Below are positions 52,386 to 61,185 of a stretch of 64,000 nucleotides of DNA, one piece after another; position 1 is the first letter of the stretch; each line of letters begins with the position of its first letter. The DNA lies in NCBI RefSeq assembly GCF_009451885.1, contig NZ_WIAO01000005.1, forward strand, positions 62,001-126,000. The letters are read 5' to 3'. Below the pieces are notes generated by a model. It worked only from the letters and a program-made list of their open reading frames with translations. It had not been told where the DNA came from and made no database searches. This DNA comes from Glycomyces albidus. Lineage in GTDB: Bacteria > Actinomycetota > Actinomycetes > Mycobacteriales > Micromonosporaceae. Position numbers and translations under genes: made by a program.

Positions 52386-53582
52386 TCACGTGCAGGAACC
52401 GGTCCCGACGGGCCCGTCGGCGGTGCGGCCGGCCTCGAGCACCGCCGCGGACTCGTCCATCGTGAGCGCGTAGCCGGTCTCGGGATCGTCGACCGCGGCC
52501 GCGAAGATCACGCCGATCACCTCGCCTTCGGGGTTGAGGAGCGGGCCGCCGGAGTTGCCGCCGATGATCTCGGCGTAGAGCTGGTAGACCTCGCGGGTGA
52601 CGGTGCCGTCGTCGTAGATGTCGGGGCCGGTGACCACCCGCGCCTCGCGGATGCGCGCGGCCGTCGGCGTGTACGGCCCGCCGCCGGGGTAGCCGAGGAC
52701 GATCGCGTCGTCGCCGGAGGCGGCCGTGGCGTCCTCGAGCGGCAGCGGGTCGACGTCGAGATCGGGGACGCGGAGGATCGCGAGGTCCTTCTCGGGCTCG
52801 AACACGATCACCTCGGCTTCGAGGAGGTCGCCGTCGGACTCGACGCGGACGTCGTCGGTCCCGGCGACCACGTGCGCGTTGGTGACCACGAGCCCGTCGT
52901 CGTAGACGAAGCTGGAGCCCTCGATCTGGCGGTCGCAGGAGCCGGCCGAGCCGTGGACCTTGAGGACGGACTCTTCGGCGTTCACGACCACGGCGGAGGC
53001 GGCGAGGGCGGGGTCGGGCGGGTCGACGTCGCGGACCTGGGTCGGGTCGATGCCGTAGAAGATGTTGGGCATCCCCGAGGTGTTCAAGGACTCCTGGAGC
53101 CGGTCGTAGACGCCGCGGACCGCTTCGGGCATGTTGTCGTCGATACCGCCGACGATGCTGGAGTTGCGGATCGCGGCCGAGATCGCCGGCAGCGGCAGGC
53201 TCGCCAGGGGCGCGGCCGACATCCACGTCACGAGCAGGACCGCGGCGACGGAGATGATCGGGCCCAGGAAGCGGTCGATCCGCCTGGAGCCGTTGGTCTT
53301 GAGCCGCTTGCGCATCCGGTAGCCGATCGCGGTCATGAGGGCCTGGCCGCCGAGGGCGAGCGCGAAGACGATGACGAGCGCGACGACGAGCTTCGCGATC
53401 GGCTCGCGGTAGAAGTCGGCGGCCCACGGGGCGATCTGGATGCCCAGGAGCGCGCCGCCGAGGAAGCCGAGGAACGTCGCGGCCGAGAGGATGAAGCCCT
53501 GGCGGTAGCCGTTGATGGCGAACAGAAGTGCCAGCAGCACGATGACGACGTCGACCAGGAGTCCCGCACCACTCGCGCTCAT
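52386..53582 (-). CDS. marP: MarP-type membrane serine protease
   Basis: Starting at ATG 53582 gives 398 residues (a GTG three codons upstream is possible). Four membrane spans in the first 130 residues form a CvpA-like domain. The periplasmic trypsin-like domain (about 190-390) has the triad His in TNAHVV, Asp in EKDLAIL and Ser in GGNSGGPL. In M. tuberculosis MarP (Rv3671c) is needed for acid and oxidative stress resistance and cleaves a peptidoglycan hydrolase. It is the last gene of the nth-TlpA-Nudix-marP operon. Confidence 0.95.
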   Translation of the reverse strand: MSASGAGLLVDVVIVLLALLFAINGYRQGFILSAATFLGFLGGALLGIQIAPWAADFYREPIAKLVVALVIVFALALGGQALMTAIGYRMRKRLKTNGSRRIDRFLGPIISVAAVLLVTWMSAAPLASLPLPAISAAIRNSSIVGGIDDNMPEAVRGVYDRLQESLNTSGMPNIFYGIDPTQVRDVDPPDPALAASAVVVNAEESVLKVHGSAGSCDRQIEGSSFVYDDGLVVTNAHVVAGTDDVRVESDGDLLEAEVIVFEPEKDLAILRVPDLDVDPLPLEDATAASGDDAIVLGYPGGGPYTPTAARIREARVVTGPDIYDDGTVTREVYQLYAEIIGGNSGGPLLNPEGEVIGVIFAAAVDDPETGYALTMDESAAVLEAGRTADGPVGTGSCT

Positions 53583-53633
53583 CCGCCACACCCCGCAATC
53601 GGTCGAGAGCCGCCGGCGCCGTCCGCGTCTTCC

Positions 53634-54287
53634 TTAGCGCCCTTCGAGTTTCATCGTGCGGCCGCGGTCCCAGGGGCGGGACCAGCCGCCCAGGTCCAGT
53701 AGCCAAGACAGTACCCCGGCGGTGAAGCCCCAAATCAGGGGTACGCCGGCGACTTCGAAGCCCGGGCCGCTGCGCCCGGACGGGTAGTCGACGGTGCCGC
53801 GCGAGGCGGGGTCGGCGAGGACCGGCAGCGGGACCTGGTGCGCGGCGGCGACTTCGGAGGCGGCCTGCGGGGCGACCGTGTGCGGGCGCGTCCACAGGGC
53901 GAGCACCGGCGTGACCGCGAAGCCGGACACCGGGATCCACAGGGGCGGGAGGGTCGCGCCGACCGCGACCGAGCCCGGGTCGACCGCGAGTTCCTCGGCG
54001 GCCTCGCGCAGGGCGGTGGCGGGCGCGTCGGCGTCGCCGGGTTCGGTGGCGCCGCCGGGGAACGCGACCTCGCCGGGGTGGTGGCGCAGGGTCGCGGCCC
54101 GCTGCTGGAGCAGGACCGACGGGCCGGATTCGGTGTCGCACAACAGGACCAGGACGGCCGCGGTCCGGGCGTCCTCTTCGGCGTACGGGAGGAGGTGGCC
54201 GCTGACGACGCGTTCGGCCATCGGGCCCTCCGCTTCGGCGGCCGCCTTCAGGAGCGGGCCCCACCAGGCCGGCCGGTCGCCGTTCAC
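53634..54287 (-). CDS. Nudix hydrolase, CoA pyrophosphatase-like
   Basis: The 217-residue protein starts at GTG 54287 overlapping the redoxin stop (GTGA). It has the Nudix box AFPGGATEPGDADAPATALREAAEEL-like segment, in which the box is slightly extended as in CoA diphosphatases, and the upstream LLQQRAATLRHHPGEV motif characteristic of that branch. It corresponds in position to Rv3672c of M. tuberculosis. Hydrolysis of CoA or acyl-CoA to phosphopantetheine and 3',5'-ADP is likely. Confidence 0.9.
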   Translation of the reverse strand: MNGDRPAWWGPLLKAAAEAEGPMAERVVSGHLLPYAEEDARTAAVLVLLCDTESGPSVLLQQRAATLRHHPGEVAFPGGATEPGDADAPATALREAAEELAVDPGSVAVGATLPPLWIPVSGFAVTPVLALWTRPHTVAPQAASEVAAAHQVPLPVLADPASRGTVDYPSGRSGPGFEVAGVPLIWGFTAGVLSWLLDLGGWSRPWDRGRTMKLEGR

Positions 54288-54838
54288 GCGAGCTCCAGAC
54301 CGAACGCGGCCTCGGCGGCCTCGGTCAGGCTCTCGGTGGTGACGCCGGGTTCGACGATGAGCCGCTCGACGGCGCCGTCCGGTGCGACGAGCGCGATCCC
54401 GGGGAGGGCCGGGACGCCGAGGCCGGTCCGGACCGCCTCGTCGGGGTCGGCCACGGAGGGGAAGGTCATGCCGAAGTCGTCGGCGAACCAGCGGCCGCGG
54501 TCGTCGGTGTCGGCGGTGTCGACGCCGAGGACGTCGACCTGGTCGCCGTGGGCGGTGTGGAACGCCTCGATCTCGGGGGCCTCGGCCTGGCAGGGGACGC
54601 ACCAGCTCGCCCACAGGACGACGACGAGGGGCTTCCCGGTGGTGCCGACGGCGGTCGCGGCGCCGTCGCCGAGGCAGTCGAGTTCGAGGCCGCCGACGCC
54701 TTCGATCGGGGTGGAGCCGGCGGTGCACGGGACCGACCAGGTCGGTTCGCCGGCGTCGCGCGGGGTCTGGGCGTCCGTCGACTGGCCCGAGCAGGCCGCC
54801 AGGGCCAGGAGCGGCAGCGCCGCCAGGAGCCGCCTCAT
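54284..54838 (-). CDS. TlpA-like thiol-disulfide lipoprotein
   Basis: The 184-residue protein overlaps nth by ATGA. It has a lipoprotein signal (LAAC, Cys16), a short linker with two additional cysteines, and a thioredoxin-fold domain with the redox-active WASWCVPC motif and a cis-Pro in VPALPG. It should act outside the membrane on disulfides of exported proteins. It corresponds in position to Rv3673c of M. tuberculosis. Confidence 0.93.
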   Translation of the reverse strand: MRRLLAALPLLALAACSGQSTDAQTPRDAGEPTWSVPCTAGSTPIEGVGGLELDCLGDGAATAVGTTGKPLVVVLWASWCVPCQAEAPEIEAFHTAHGDQVDVLGVDTADTDDRGRWFADDFGMTFPSVADPDEAVRTGLGVPALPGIALVAPDGAVERLIVEPGVTTESLTEAAEAAFGLELA

Positions 54839-55626
54839 GCGCCCACCGCCGGCTCGCCGAGCCCGTCCCGGCCGCCGCCGGCGGCGGCCGCCAGGCGGAT
54901 CAGCTCCTCGACGTTGTCGCCCTTGAGGAGTTTCGCGGCCTCGGCCGGGTCGGTCGGGCCCTCGCCGAACGAGGGGCAGAGCGGGGCGAGCGTGCAGGCG
55001 CCGCACGCAGGCTTGCGGGCGATGCAGACGCGGCGGCCGTGGAAGATGATCCGGTGGGAGAACATGGTCCACTCGCGCGGCTCGATGAGCCGCTGGAGCT
55101 GGAACTCGAGCTTGACCGGGTCTTTGCCGTCGGTGAGCCCGAGCCGGTTCGTGATCCGGATCATGTGGGTGTCGACGGTGATGCCGGGGACGCCGAACGC
55201 GTTGCCGCGGATGACGTTCGCGGTCTTGCGGCCGATGCCCGGGAGCTTCACGAGCGCGTCCATGTCCTCGGGGAGCCTGCCGTCGTGGTCGGCGACGAGG
55301 GCCTTGCCGAGGCCGATGATCGATCGGGCCTTGTTGCGGTAGAAGCCGGTGGGCCGGATGATCTCCTCGACGTCCTCGGGATTCGCCTCGGCGTAGTCGC
55401 CGGCGTCGCGGTACTTCGCGAACAGCGCGGGAGTGGTGAGGTTGACGCGGACGTCGGTGCACTGCGCGGAGAGGATCGTGGCGACGGCCAGTTCGAGCGG
55501 GTTCCCGTAGTCGAGTTCGCAGTGGGCGTCGGGGTGGGCCGCGGCGAGGAGCCGGTTGATCCGGCGGGCCCGGCGCTTCTTGGCGAGGTCGCTCTCGGTG
55601 CCGTCTCGGCGGGACTTGCGAGCCAT
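54835..55626 (-). CDS. nth: Endonuclease III
   Basis: The 263-residue DNA glycosylase/AP lyase starts at ATG 55626 (TTG one codon upstream). It shows the helix-hairpin-helix [11 protein letters not shown] with catalytic Lys, the catalytic Asp in [14 protein letters not shown], and the C-terminal 4Fe-4S loop with four Cys (C-x6-C-x2-C-x5-C). A basic 25-residue N-terminus and an Ala/Gly-rich C-terminus extend beyond the usual 210 residues. It removes oxidised pyrimidines in base excision repair and heads the four-gene operon. Confidence 0.96.
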   Translation of the reverse strand: MARKSRRDGTESDLAKKRRARRINRLLAAAHPDAHCELDYGNPLELAVATILSAQCTDVRVNLTTPALFAKYRDAGDYAEANPEDVEEIIRPTGFYRNKARSIIGLGKALVADHDGRLPEDMDALVKLPGIGRKTANVIRGNAFGVPGITVDTHMIRITNRLGLTDGKDPVKLEFQLQRLIEPREWTMFSHRIIFHGRRVCIARKPACGACTLAPLCPSFGEGPTDPAEAAKLLKGDNVEELIRLAAAAGGGRDGLGEPAVGA

Positions 55627-55764
55627 CAATTGATCCTGCGGGCGTCGGCGGCGTTCACCCCGCCATGGTACGCGGACCGGCCGGTCCGGCCGCCTCGGCC
55701 GCGGAGCGCCTCGGGCCGGTCGCGGCGCCGCCAGGAGCGGGGGTCCGCGGGCCCGGTTCGCACG

Positions 55765-56886
55765 TCATCGCCACGGTTGCGCGGCGGCGCGCCTGCGGCC
55801 GCGCATGAGCAGGGCGGTGACGCCGATCAGGCCGCCGCCGGCCGCGGTCGCCGCGGCGCTCCAGGCGGCCGGCACCGGTTCGGCCGCCTCGGTCGGCGCG
55901 ATGTCGGCGGCCACGGCCGCGCCGGCGTCGACGATCCCGGCCCCGAGGTCCCCGCCCCCCGGGGAGGCGGTCGAGACCAGGGCCCGCCGGACCTGGTCGG
56001 CGGACCAGTCCGGGTGCGCGGAGCGGACCAGGGCCGCCGCGCCCGAGACGAGCGCCGACGCGAACGAGGTGCCGGTCACGGTCTTGTGGCCGCCGCGGGC
56101 GTCGGCCGCGGTCAGCTCCGCGCCCGGTGCGGCGAGGTCGGTGCCCTCGCCGGCGACCGCGGTGCGCCACCGCTCGCCGTCCCGGTCGGTGCCGGTGACC
56201 GCAAGGACCTCGTCCATGCGGGCGGGGAACCACACCTCTTCATCTTCGCTGCCCTGCGCACCGTCGCGGCTCCGGTTGCCCGTGCAGGCCACCACGACCA
56301 CGTCGTGGTGCTCGGCGTAGGCGATCGCCTCGGCGAACGGCGCGGAGTCGTACTGGCCGCCGAGTGAGAGATTGACGACGTCGGCGCCGTTGTCGACGGC
56401 CCAGCGGACGGCCGCGCCGACCATCGCCGAATCGTGGTACCGGTTGTCGTCGTCGAGGACGCGGATCGGGAGGATCTGGGCCTCCGGGGCCATGCCGGGA
56501 TGGCCGCCGCCGGGGCGGCCGGCGATGAGGCTCGCCACGGCCGTGCCGTGGCCGACCGGGTCGGCCTGTCCGAACGCCCGCTCGTAGACCGGGCCCTCCT
56601 CGGCGCCGACGGCGAGCAGGCGCGGCTCGGCGCCCGAGTCGGGGTCGACGTAGCTGCGGCCGGGGAGCACGGCTCCGCGGAGGTCCGGGTGGTCGGCGTC
56701 GACCCCGGAGTCGATCACCGCGACGACGACCCCCTCGCCGGAGGCGACCGGCCAGGCCCGAGGCGCCCCGGCCGCGGACACGTGCCACGGGACCGGCGCG
56801 GCGGCCTGGCCGGGCGCGGACAGCAAGAGCGCCAACAGCGTCGAGCAGACGCAGGCCATCATGAATCGAGCAGCGCGGTTCCCCAT
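55765..56886 (-). CDS. Mycosin-like S8 (subtilisin) serine protease
   Basis: The 373-residue protein has a signal peptide (to about residue 29), a catalytic domain with Asp59 (VIDSG), His113 (GHGT) and Ser274 (GTSFAS), and a C-terminal membrane span followed by a basic tail (RGRRRAAAQ). This is the layout of mycosins, the membrane-bound proteases of type VII secretion systems. No ESX core genes (eccB, eccC, eccD) are in the window, so it may be a stand-alone member. Confidence 0.93.
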   Translation of the reverse strand: MGNRAARFMMACVCSTLLALLLSAPGQAAAPVPWHVSAAGAPRAWPVASGEGVVVAVIDSGVDADHPDLRGAVLPGRSYVDPDSGAEPRLLAVGAEEGPVYERAFGQADPVGHGTAVASLIAGRPGGGHPGMAPEAQILPIRVLDDDNRYHDSAMVGAAVRWAVDNGADVVNLSLGGQYDSAPFAEAIAYAEHHDVVVVACTGNRSRDGAQGSEDEEVWFPARMDEVLAVTGTDRDGERWRTAVAGEGTDLAAPGAELTAADARGGHKTVTGTSFASALVSGAAALVRSAHPDWSADQVRRALVSTASPGGGDLGAGIVDAGAAVAADIAPTEAAEPVPAAWSAAATAAGGGLIGVTALLMRGRRRAAAQPWR

Positions 56887-57075
56887 AAGAGCGGGATCGT
56901 TACACAGCGACAGGTCCGCAGTGTGGGAACGACACGCGTTCTCCTTTATGATTTCGTTATTGTCAGCCTACTGAACGAAGCTTGACAACGCCCTCGCGTT
57001 ACGGTGACCATCGCGAGGGGACGCCGCGTTCGCTCGACACCGCCCCATCCAAGACCGGTAGGGGGGAAGGGCTGA

Positions 57076-59490
57076 GTGGGATCGATGTGGGAACCCAGTA
57101 ACGAGATCGAGCACCGCCTCCGAGAAGCGCTGCGAGCCGAGGACCAGGACGGATACTTCCGCATCCTGGCGCAGATCGAACTCGTGCTCCCACTGTCCTA
57201 TGAGGGCGTGAACGGCACGGGGGCGGACACGTGGGCCACGTGGACCACGGACGACCGCACTCATATCCTCGCGTTCACGTCGGAGTCGGCGCTGCAGATC
57301 TGCCTTCGGGACAACGCCGGATCGTCGCGCCGGGTGACGTTCCAGTCGCTCGCCGAGGCGTGGCCCGACGAGGAGTGGTGGCTCGCGGTCAACCCGGGCC
57401 TCCCGATCGAGGGCTACCTGCCGGCGTGGTTCGTGCTGCAGGTCGCGCAGGGCATGACGACCGTGCCGGCCGACCCGGCGCCCGCGGAGCCGTACCAGGA
57501 CGACCGCTTCGCGTCGGCGACCCGCAGCGACCCGTTCGCCGAGGGCCAGTCCGACCCGTTCGCGAACCCGATGGCGCAGTCCGCGCCCCCGCAGCGGGAG
57601 AGCTTCATGCCCCCGCCGCCGCCGGTCCCCGACGTCCCGCCCGCGCCGCGCCGGTCCTCGGACCTCAACGGCTCGTCGTCCCTCAACAGCTCGTCCCTCA
57701 ACGGCTCGTCGTCGACCGTCGCCGGGACGACCCCCGCGGGCCTGCCGCTGCGCCAGCCGCCGCGCGAGGACGCCGAGCCGCAGGGCTTCGGCGACCAGTT
57801 CCAGTCGCAGCCGCCGGCGCAGTCGTACCAGCCCGAGCAGTCGTTCCAGCCGCCGCAGGGCTTCACGCCCCAGCGGGGCCTCGGATCCCAGTCGCAGGGG
57901 TTCGGTTCGCAGCCGCAGGGCTTCGGGTCCCAGCCGCGGCACCAGTCGCAGCCGCAGGGATACGGCACTCCGCCGCAGGCCCACGACTCGCAGCCGCAGG
58001 GCTTCGGGTCGCAGCCGGGCGCGGCGGCCTTCCCGGCCGAGCCGAACTGGCCGTCCCCGCAGGACCAGTGGCCCGACGCCCCGGACTGGCTGCGCGAGCA
58101 GCAGTCCGACCCGATGGTGCTCCCGACCCGCGAGCCGGGCCCGGTGGCCGACCCGGGCGGCTACACGTCCGGCGACGCGTTCGGCACGCCGCCGGCGCAG
58201 GAGGAGCCCCCGCGCACGGCCGAGGCGTTCGCGTCCATGTCGAGCGCGTTCGGGCGCCGGCCCACCGGCGGGGCCGAGCCCGAGCCGGTCAGGTCCGCGC
58301 CCCAGCCGGTGGAGCTCACCGGCGAGGAGGCCGAGCCGCTCCTGGCCGAGGCCGCGTCCCGCGGCGACACCGCCGGGTTCCTCCAGACGCTGCTCTGCGC
58401 CAGCGTCGTCCTCCCGGTCGGCGACCCGGCCGCCGCGCACATCCGCGTGGGCGACCCGGCGTTCCGCTGGGCAGACGACGTCGTCGACGGGAACATCGGG
58501 ATCACGGTGTACACCACCGAGGCCCGGATGGCCGCGCGCGCCGGCGAGGACACCCCGCACACGACCGTCCCGTTCGGCTGGCTCATCCAGCACTGGCCGT
58601 CCCCGGACTACGCGCTCTACGTCAACCCCGGCACCGAGGTCGGCGCGAACATGTCCGGTCCCGAGATCGAGCCGCTCCTGAAGTGGGCCGAGGCCAAGGA
58701 CCTGCTCGTGTTCGCCCGCGAGATGGAGAAGCGCCACGCCGCCGCCGCGCGGGCGGCCTCGCCCGCGCACCGCGTGCAGCCGATCCTGTGGCAGAAGACC
58801 ATCCCGCACCACCAGGTGTCGTTCTACCTCGAACGCGGCTACGACCGGGTCGGCGGCTTCGTCCACCCGGCCGAGGCCGTCGACCACCTGCGCACGCCCG
58901 CGCAGCTCTACCTCGCGCTCGGGCTCATCCGCTCCAGCGAGGACTTCAGCCCCACCGACGACTCGGTGCACGTGCTCCGCTGGATCGGGTACCGCACCGA
59001 CCTGTACCCGGCCGCGATCGGCGGGAACGACTTCCCGAGCGCCGAGGCCCGCGGCGGCACCGTCGTCGAGCCCGGACCGTTCCGCGGGGACGGCTTCGCG
59101 CCGTCGGAGTCCCCCGACGAGCGGATCCCCGAGCACAAGGTCCACTCGGTGCGCCTCCCGCACGGCGCGAAGATCCTCCGGATCGACTCGCGCGGCGAGG
59201 TCGCCGAGATCGCCGTGTACGACTCGGACACCCGCGAGTGGACGCCGGTCGACGGCGCCTACGGCGGCCCGGCCGCGATCGAGGCGCCCTCCACGCCGGC
59301 GCTGCCGCCCGCGCCGCCGGCCGACGGGCCCCCGCCGGCCGGACCGATGGGCGAGGCGTTCGGGTACGACAGCGCGCTCGGCGACGCCTGGGGCGACGCC
59401 GACGGCCACTACGACCTGGTGCGGCCCAACCCCGAGGACCGGGCCGCGTCCGTCCTCGACCACCGCACGAGCGATTGGAAGGACGCCTGA
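57076..59490 (+). CDS. Large SseB-domain protein with Gln/Pro/Gly-rich repeats
   Basis: The 804-residue protein starts at GTG 57076 with GGAAGG upstream (ATG 57085 is an alternative). Residues 5-130 and about 415-540 are SseB-type N-terminal domains, the latter followed by a C-terminal SseB-like region (to about residue 680). Between them lies a disordered segment (about 135-400) rich in Gln, Pro and Gly with repeats of the SQPQGFG type (nucleotides 57775-58020). SseB domains occur in type III effectors of enterobacteria and, with unknown role, in many actinobacteria, often near ESX genes. No signal peptide is visible. It overlaps the next gene by one base. Confidence 0.85.
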   Translation: MGSMWEPSNEIEHRLREALRAEDQDGYFRILAQIELVLPLSYEGVNGTGADTWATWTTDDRTHILAFTSESALQICLRDNAGSSRRVTFQSLAEAWPDEEWWLAVNPGLPIEGYLPAWFVLQVAQGMTTVPADPAPAEPYQDDRFASATRSDPFAEGQSDPFANPMAQSAPPQRESFMPPPPPVPDVPPAPRRSSDLNGSSSLNSSSLNGSSSTVAGTTPAGLPLRQPPREDAEPQGFGDQFQSQPPAQSYQPEQSFQPPQGFTPQRGLGSQSQGFGSQPQGFGSQPRHQSQPQGYGTPPQAHDSQPQGFGSQPGAAAFPAEPNWPSPQDQWPDAPDWLREQQSDPMVLPTREPGPVADPGGYTSGDAFGTPPAQEEPPRTAEAFASMSSAFGRRPTGGAEPEPVRSAPQPVELTGEEAEPLLAEAASRGDTAGFLQTLLCASVVLPVGDPAAAHIRVGDPAFRWADDVVDGNIGITVYTTEARMAARAGEDTPHTTVPFGWLIQHWPSPDYALYVNPGTEVGANMSGPEIEPLLKWAEAKDLLVFAREMEKRHAAAARAASPAHRVQPILWQKTIPHHQVSFYLERGYDRVGGFVHPAEAVDHLRTPAQLYLALGLIRSSEDFSPTDDSVHVLRWIGYRTDLYPAAIGGNDFPSAEARGGTVVEPGPFRGDGFAPSESPDERIPEHKVHSVRLPHGAKILRIDSRGEVAEIAVYDSDTREWTPVDGAYGGPAAIEAPSTPALPPAPPADGPPPAGPMGEAFGYDSALGDAWGDADGHYDLVRPNPEDRAASVLDHRTSDWKDA

Positions 59491-59852
59491 TGCGCGACGG
59501 CTACATCGCCCGCTGGAAGGGCGCCGAATACGACTCCAGCCCCGACGGCGCCCACGTGCGGCTCTACTCGCCCACCGGCGGCGACGGGTTCGTGCAGGTC
59601 GCCGAGGGGCGGTACCGCCGCGGCGTGCCGATCGGCGAGCTCGAGGACTTCTTCTACGTGCGCACCGTCTGCACCTGGCGCGGGCAGCCGTTCCTGCTGC
59701 TCGGCGCCTCCGGCGAGTGGTACCGGCTCGAGTACAGCGGCGGGCGCTCCGACGTGGCCCGCTCGCTGGGCCTGGAGCCGTACGACAACGGGGTGTACCA
59801 GATCTGGGCCCCGGCCGAAGAGGTCACCGACATCAGCGAGCAGTACCTCTAG
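59490..59852 (+). CDS. Small hypothetical protein coupled to the SseB gene
   Basis: The 120-residue soluble protein starts at the ATG overlapping the SseB-gene stop (TGATG). It has a beta-strand-rich pattern (YIARWKGAEYDSS, VRLYSPTGGDGFV, GQPFLLLGASGEWYRLEYSGG) with an acidic C-terminus. No family is recognised. Tight coupling suggests that it works with the SseB protein. Confidence 0.82.
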   Translation: MRDGYIARWKGAEYDSSPDGAHVRLYSPTGGDGFVQVAEGRYRRGVPIGELEDFFYVRTVCTWRGQPFLLLGASGEWYRLEYSGGRSDVARSLGLEPYDNGVYQIWAPAEEVTDISEQYL

Positions 59853-59863
59853 GCACGCGAGCG

Positions 59864-59888
59864 GACCCCGGCCCGGGCGGCCGGGGTC
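59864..59888 (+). terminator. Terminator after the SseB gene pair
   Basis: A perfect 10-bp stem (GACCCCGGCC / GGCCGGGGTC) with a 5-base loop begins 11 bases after the stop. Confidence 0.75.
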
Positions 59889-59939
59889 TCGTGCTGTCCG
59901 GACGCTGGACGGGACGCATTCACGTGTGTAAATCTGTTT

Positions 59940-59953
59940 AGGAACCGCTTTCA
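59940..59953. promoter_or_regulatory. LacI-family operator 1
   Basis: AGGAACCGCTTTCA matches the LacI/GalR half-site palindrome TGNAANCGNTTNCA at all fixed positions but the first. It lies at the expected -35 region of the promoter whose -10 is at 59973. Confidence 0.72.
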
Positions 59954-59972
59954 AACCAGTGCGCGTGTGCTG

Positions 59973-59978
59973 TATGCT
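59973..59978 (+). promoter_or_regulatory. Putative -10 of the carbohydrate operon
   Basis: TATGCT fits TANNNT; TTCAAA 17 bases upstream (59950-59955) could be the -35. Transcription would start near 59985, between the two LacI-type operators. Confidence 0.5.
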
Positions 59979-59991
59979 TCACAAGACTGTA

Positions 59992-60005
59992 TGAAAGCGC
60001 TTGCC
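59992..60005. promoter_or_regulatory. LacI-family operator 2
   Basis: TGAAAGCGCTTGCC matches TGNAANCGNTTNCA at all fixed positions except the last. Its centre is 52 bases from that of operator 1, about five helical turns. It lies just downstream of the expected transcription start. Confidence 0.78.
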
Positions 60006-60027
60006 TAATCACCTGGAGCAGATCCCT

Positions 60028-61185
60028 ATGGCAGAGAGAATCACCGTCGGCATCGCCCTCAACGGGGTGACCGGGCGCATGGGCTACCGCCAGCACCTCG
60101 TGCGCTCGCTCCTGGCCATCCGCGCGCAGGGCGGCGTCGAGCGCGCCGACGGCAGCGTCATCTGGCCCGAGCTGACCCTGGTCGGCCGCAGCGCCGACAA
60201 GCTCGCCGCGGTCGCCGAGCGCCACGGCCTCGACAAGTACACGACCAGCCTCGACGAGGCCCTGGGCGACGAGTCGATCGACGTCTACTTCGACGCGCTC
60301 ACCACCCAGCACCGCCTCGCCGCCGTCAACGCCGCCATCAAGGCCGGCAAGCACGTGTACACCGAGAAGCCCATCGCGACCAACCTCGAGGACGCGCTCG
60401 CCCTCGCCCGGACCGCCCGCGACGCCGGCGTCAAGAACGGCGCGGTCGCCGACAAGCTCTACCTGCCCGGCCTGCGCAAGCTCAAGCGCCTCGTCGACTC
60501 CGGCTTCTTCGGCCGGGTCCTGTCCGTGCGCGGCGAGTTCGGCTACTGGGTCTTCGAAGGCGACTGGCAGGAGGCCCAGCGCCCCTCGTGGAACTACCGC
60601 GCCGAAGACGGCGGCGGCATGGTCCTGGACATGTTCCCCCACTGGTCCTACCTGCTCGAAGGCACGTTCGGGTCCCCGATCACCTCGGTCATCGCGAACG
60701 TCGTCACCCACATCCCCGAGCGCTTCGACGAGCAGGGCCGGCCGTACGCGGCGACCGCCGACGACGCCGCGTACGCGATCTTCGAACTCCAGGACGGCAC
60801 CGTCGTCCAGATGAACTCCTCCTGGGCCACCCGCGTCGACCGCGAGGAGCTCGTCGAGTTCCACGTCGACGGCGTCGAGGGCTCGGCCATCGCCGGGCTC
60901 CGCAAGGCCCGCGCCCAGCACCGCGCCCACACCCCCAAGCCGGTCTGGAACCCCGACATCGACCAGCCGATCCCGTTCCGGCAGCAGTGGCACGAGGTCC
61001 CCGACAACGAGGTGTTCGACAACGGCTTCAAGCTGCAGTGGGAGGAGTTCCTCCGCCACGTGGTGGACGACGAGCCGTGGCACCATGACTTCATGGCCGC
61101 CGCCCGCGGCGTCCAGCTCGCCGAGGCCGGCTACCGGTCGGCCCGCGAGGGCCGCCGCATCGAACTCGAGGAGCTGGTCCTGTGA
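60028..61185 (+). CDS. Gfo/Idh/MocA family oxidoreductase
   Basis: The 385-residue protein starts at the ATG with TGGAG upstream. The N-terminal Rossmann domain (GIALNGVTGRMGYRQH) is followed by the EKP signature (VYTEKPIATN) and a C-terminal substrate domain with GGGMVLDMFPHW, in which Asp and His are candidate catalytic residues. It should oxidise a sugar, inositol-like or sugar-acid substrate with NAD(P)+. It is first in a three-gene operon with DUF993 and a sugar isomerase-type protein, under LacI-type operators. Confidence 0.93.
   Translation: MAERITVGIALNGVTGRMGYRQHLVRSLLAIRAQGGVERADGSVIWPELTLVGRSADKLAAVAERHGLDKYTTSLDEALGDESIDVYFDALTTQHRLAAVNAAIKAGKHVYTEKPIATNLEDALALARTARDAGVKNGAVADKLYLPGLRKLKRLVDSGFFGRVLSVRGEFGYWVFEGDWQEAQRPSWNYRAEDGGGMVLDMFPHWSYLLEGTFGSPITSVIANVVTHIPERFDEQGRPYAATADDAAYAIFELQDGTVVQMNSSWATRVDREELVEFHVDGVEGSAIAGLRKARAQHRAHTPKPVWNPDIDQPIPFRQQWHEVPDNEVFDNGFKLQWEEFLRHVVDDEPWHHDFMAAARGVQLAEAGYRSAREGRRIELEELVL

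Noticed and set aside
57231-59852. An 873-codon open frame on the plus strand
   Set aside because: Only its last 120 codons (from the ATG at 59490) look like a protein. The rest is an Arg-rich out-of-frame shadow of the SseB gene.
55765-59852. A type VII (ESX) secretion locus
   Set aside because: A mycosin-like protease and SseB domains are present, but no EccB, EccC, EccD or EsxA/B-type genes were seen.
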